A program made the translations under genes and the position numbers. A stretch of DNA of 64,000 nucleotides from Mesotoga sp. Brook.08.105.5.1 (lineage in GTDB: Bacteria > Thermotogota > Thermotogae > Petrotogales > Kosmotogaceae): NCBI RefSeq assembly GCF_002752635.1, contig NZ_AYTW01000016.1:1-64000 (forward strand), written 5' to 3'. The notes below the pieces were generated by a model, which was not told the DNA's origin, did not search any database, and saw nothing but the letters and a program-made list of their open reading frames with translations. Position 1 is the first letter of the stretch. Each line of letters opens with the position of its first letter. This document shows positions 63,525 to 64,000 of this stretch, piece by piece.

Positions 63525-64000
63525 TCAGAAGGCACTGAAGTAAAACGACCAGCCGTCTGAAATGAAACCCGTTCCGGCTGGAAGTTCTCTCTCAAAATAT
63601 ATCCTCCTGCCCGGATCGTTGTCGTACTCTACGTAGCCGGTGAAGACGACGGTTTTATCGGCCAGAAAATCTTCTAGTCCCGGGAATGGTTCGCTTGTAA
63701 GCGTATACTGCGGTGCCGGGGCATAGTCCGGGAGCGCAAAAGTTCCTCCGTCGTAGGATATAGTAGAAGAGAACTCCTCGCCGGTGAAGGCGTTGATCGC
63801 GGTCACGATGAACTGCAGAAGCGTGATCTCAGGATCGACTATCTCCGTGCCTTCCTGGAAGACCGAAATCTTTTCTATCACCAATTTCGGACTTGAAGAA
63901 AACTCGACTACATCGGCCCAGACGTAGTTTATCGGGTTGTGAGTGACTTCGTAACTCTCCCACTTCATGCCTTCCTGCTCCTGCACCCTTCCAGAGAAAT
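63525..64000 (-). CDS. Hypothetical protein, 5' end beyond window
   Basis: 158 complete codons are visible, and the frame stays open to the edge (FSGRVQEQEGMKWESY), so the true start is probably outside; GTG 63986 is an alternative internal start. No family recognised. Beta-rich, acidic and aromatic: PINYVWADVVEFSSSPKLVI, ITLLQFIVTAINAFTGEEFS, and the end ISDGWSFYFSAF. Possibly the C-terminal domain of an exported beta-sandwich protein. Confidence 0.6.
   Translation of the reverse strand, partial: FSGRVQEQEGMKWESYEVTHNPINYVWADVVEFSSSPKLVIEKISVFQEGTEIVDPEITLLQFIVTAINAFTGEEFSSTISYDGGTFALPDYAPAPQYTLTSEPFPGLEDFLADKTVVFTGYVEYDNDPGRRIYFERELPAGTGFISDGWSFYFSAF

Overview
The window looks like a bacterial chromosome segment of moderate G+C. 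The best guess is a mesophilic or moderately thermophilic member of the Thermotogota (Mesotoga/Kosmotoga type). The reasons are indirect: frequent TTG/GTG starts behind strong GGAGG ribosome sites, a saccharolytic and peptide-fermenting gene set, a single-chain pyruvate:ferredoxin oxidoreductase, and gene-poor spacers full of short hairpins. No rRNA, tRNA, cas gene or replication origin was recognised.

Layout. 1-3.1 kb: a caspase-like lipoprotein cut by the window edge, a secreted YD-repeat-like protein, and two acetyltransferase genes. The first acetyltransferase is frameshifted, and between them lie three CRISPR-like 29-bp repeats. 3.2-4.9 kb: an MFS exporter and a DUF3147 protein. 5.0-8.9 kb: a metalloid-resistance island. 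On its left are wrecks of an ArsG-like permease, an Acr3 arsenite pump and a transposase; on its right is an apparently intact arsR - three YraQ/ArsP-like permeases - thioredoxin operon. 9-21 kb: a flavoprotein, a GH38 alpha-mannosidase, hydrolases, a PAS/GGDEF-like protein, a thermonuclease lipoprotein, a complete zinc-uptake operon (zur-like - znuA - znuC - znuB), an MBL hydrolase and an iron alcohol dehydrogenase. 21.1-21.97 kb: a gene-free stretch of small hairpins. 22-31.4 kb: an opp-type ABC transporter without a binding protein, a DUF1349 protein, a pseudo-hydrolase fused to three chagasin-like domains, and a GH127 beta-L-arabinofuranosidase. 31.4-40.5 kb: DUF3892, LysM/M23 peptidase, lipoate ligase, nifJ, rubrerythrin-like protein, nucleotidyltransferase and MgtC. 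40.5-44.3 kb: a graveyard with an FAD oxidoreductase and two tandem patatin-like genes, all decayed. 44.3-47.1 kb: esterase, methyltransferase and membrane proteins.

47.5-61.5 kb is the most interesting part. A module of a DUF6305-like exported protein, a 12-TM DctM/IT-superfamily permease, a tiny 50-54 aa membrane protein and a membrane-anchored zinc hydrolase of the AstE/aspartoacylase-M14 type occurs twice. Between the two copies lie three secreted C69 dipeptidases, a third DUF6305-like protein and a seven-repeat beta-propeller. I infer an extracytoplasmic peptide or N-acyl-amino-acid processing and uptake system. The tiny membrane protein and the DUF6305 protein would replace the usual DctQ and DctP partners.

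61.6-64 kb: two tandem HAD phosphatases, inorganic pyrophosphatase and a partial unknown gene. Functions are assigned by reading motifs only; no database search was run.
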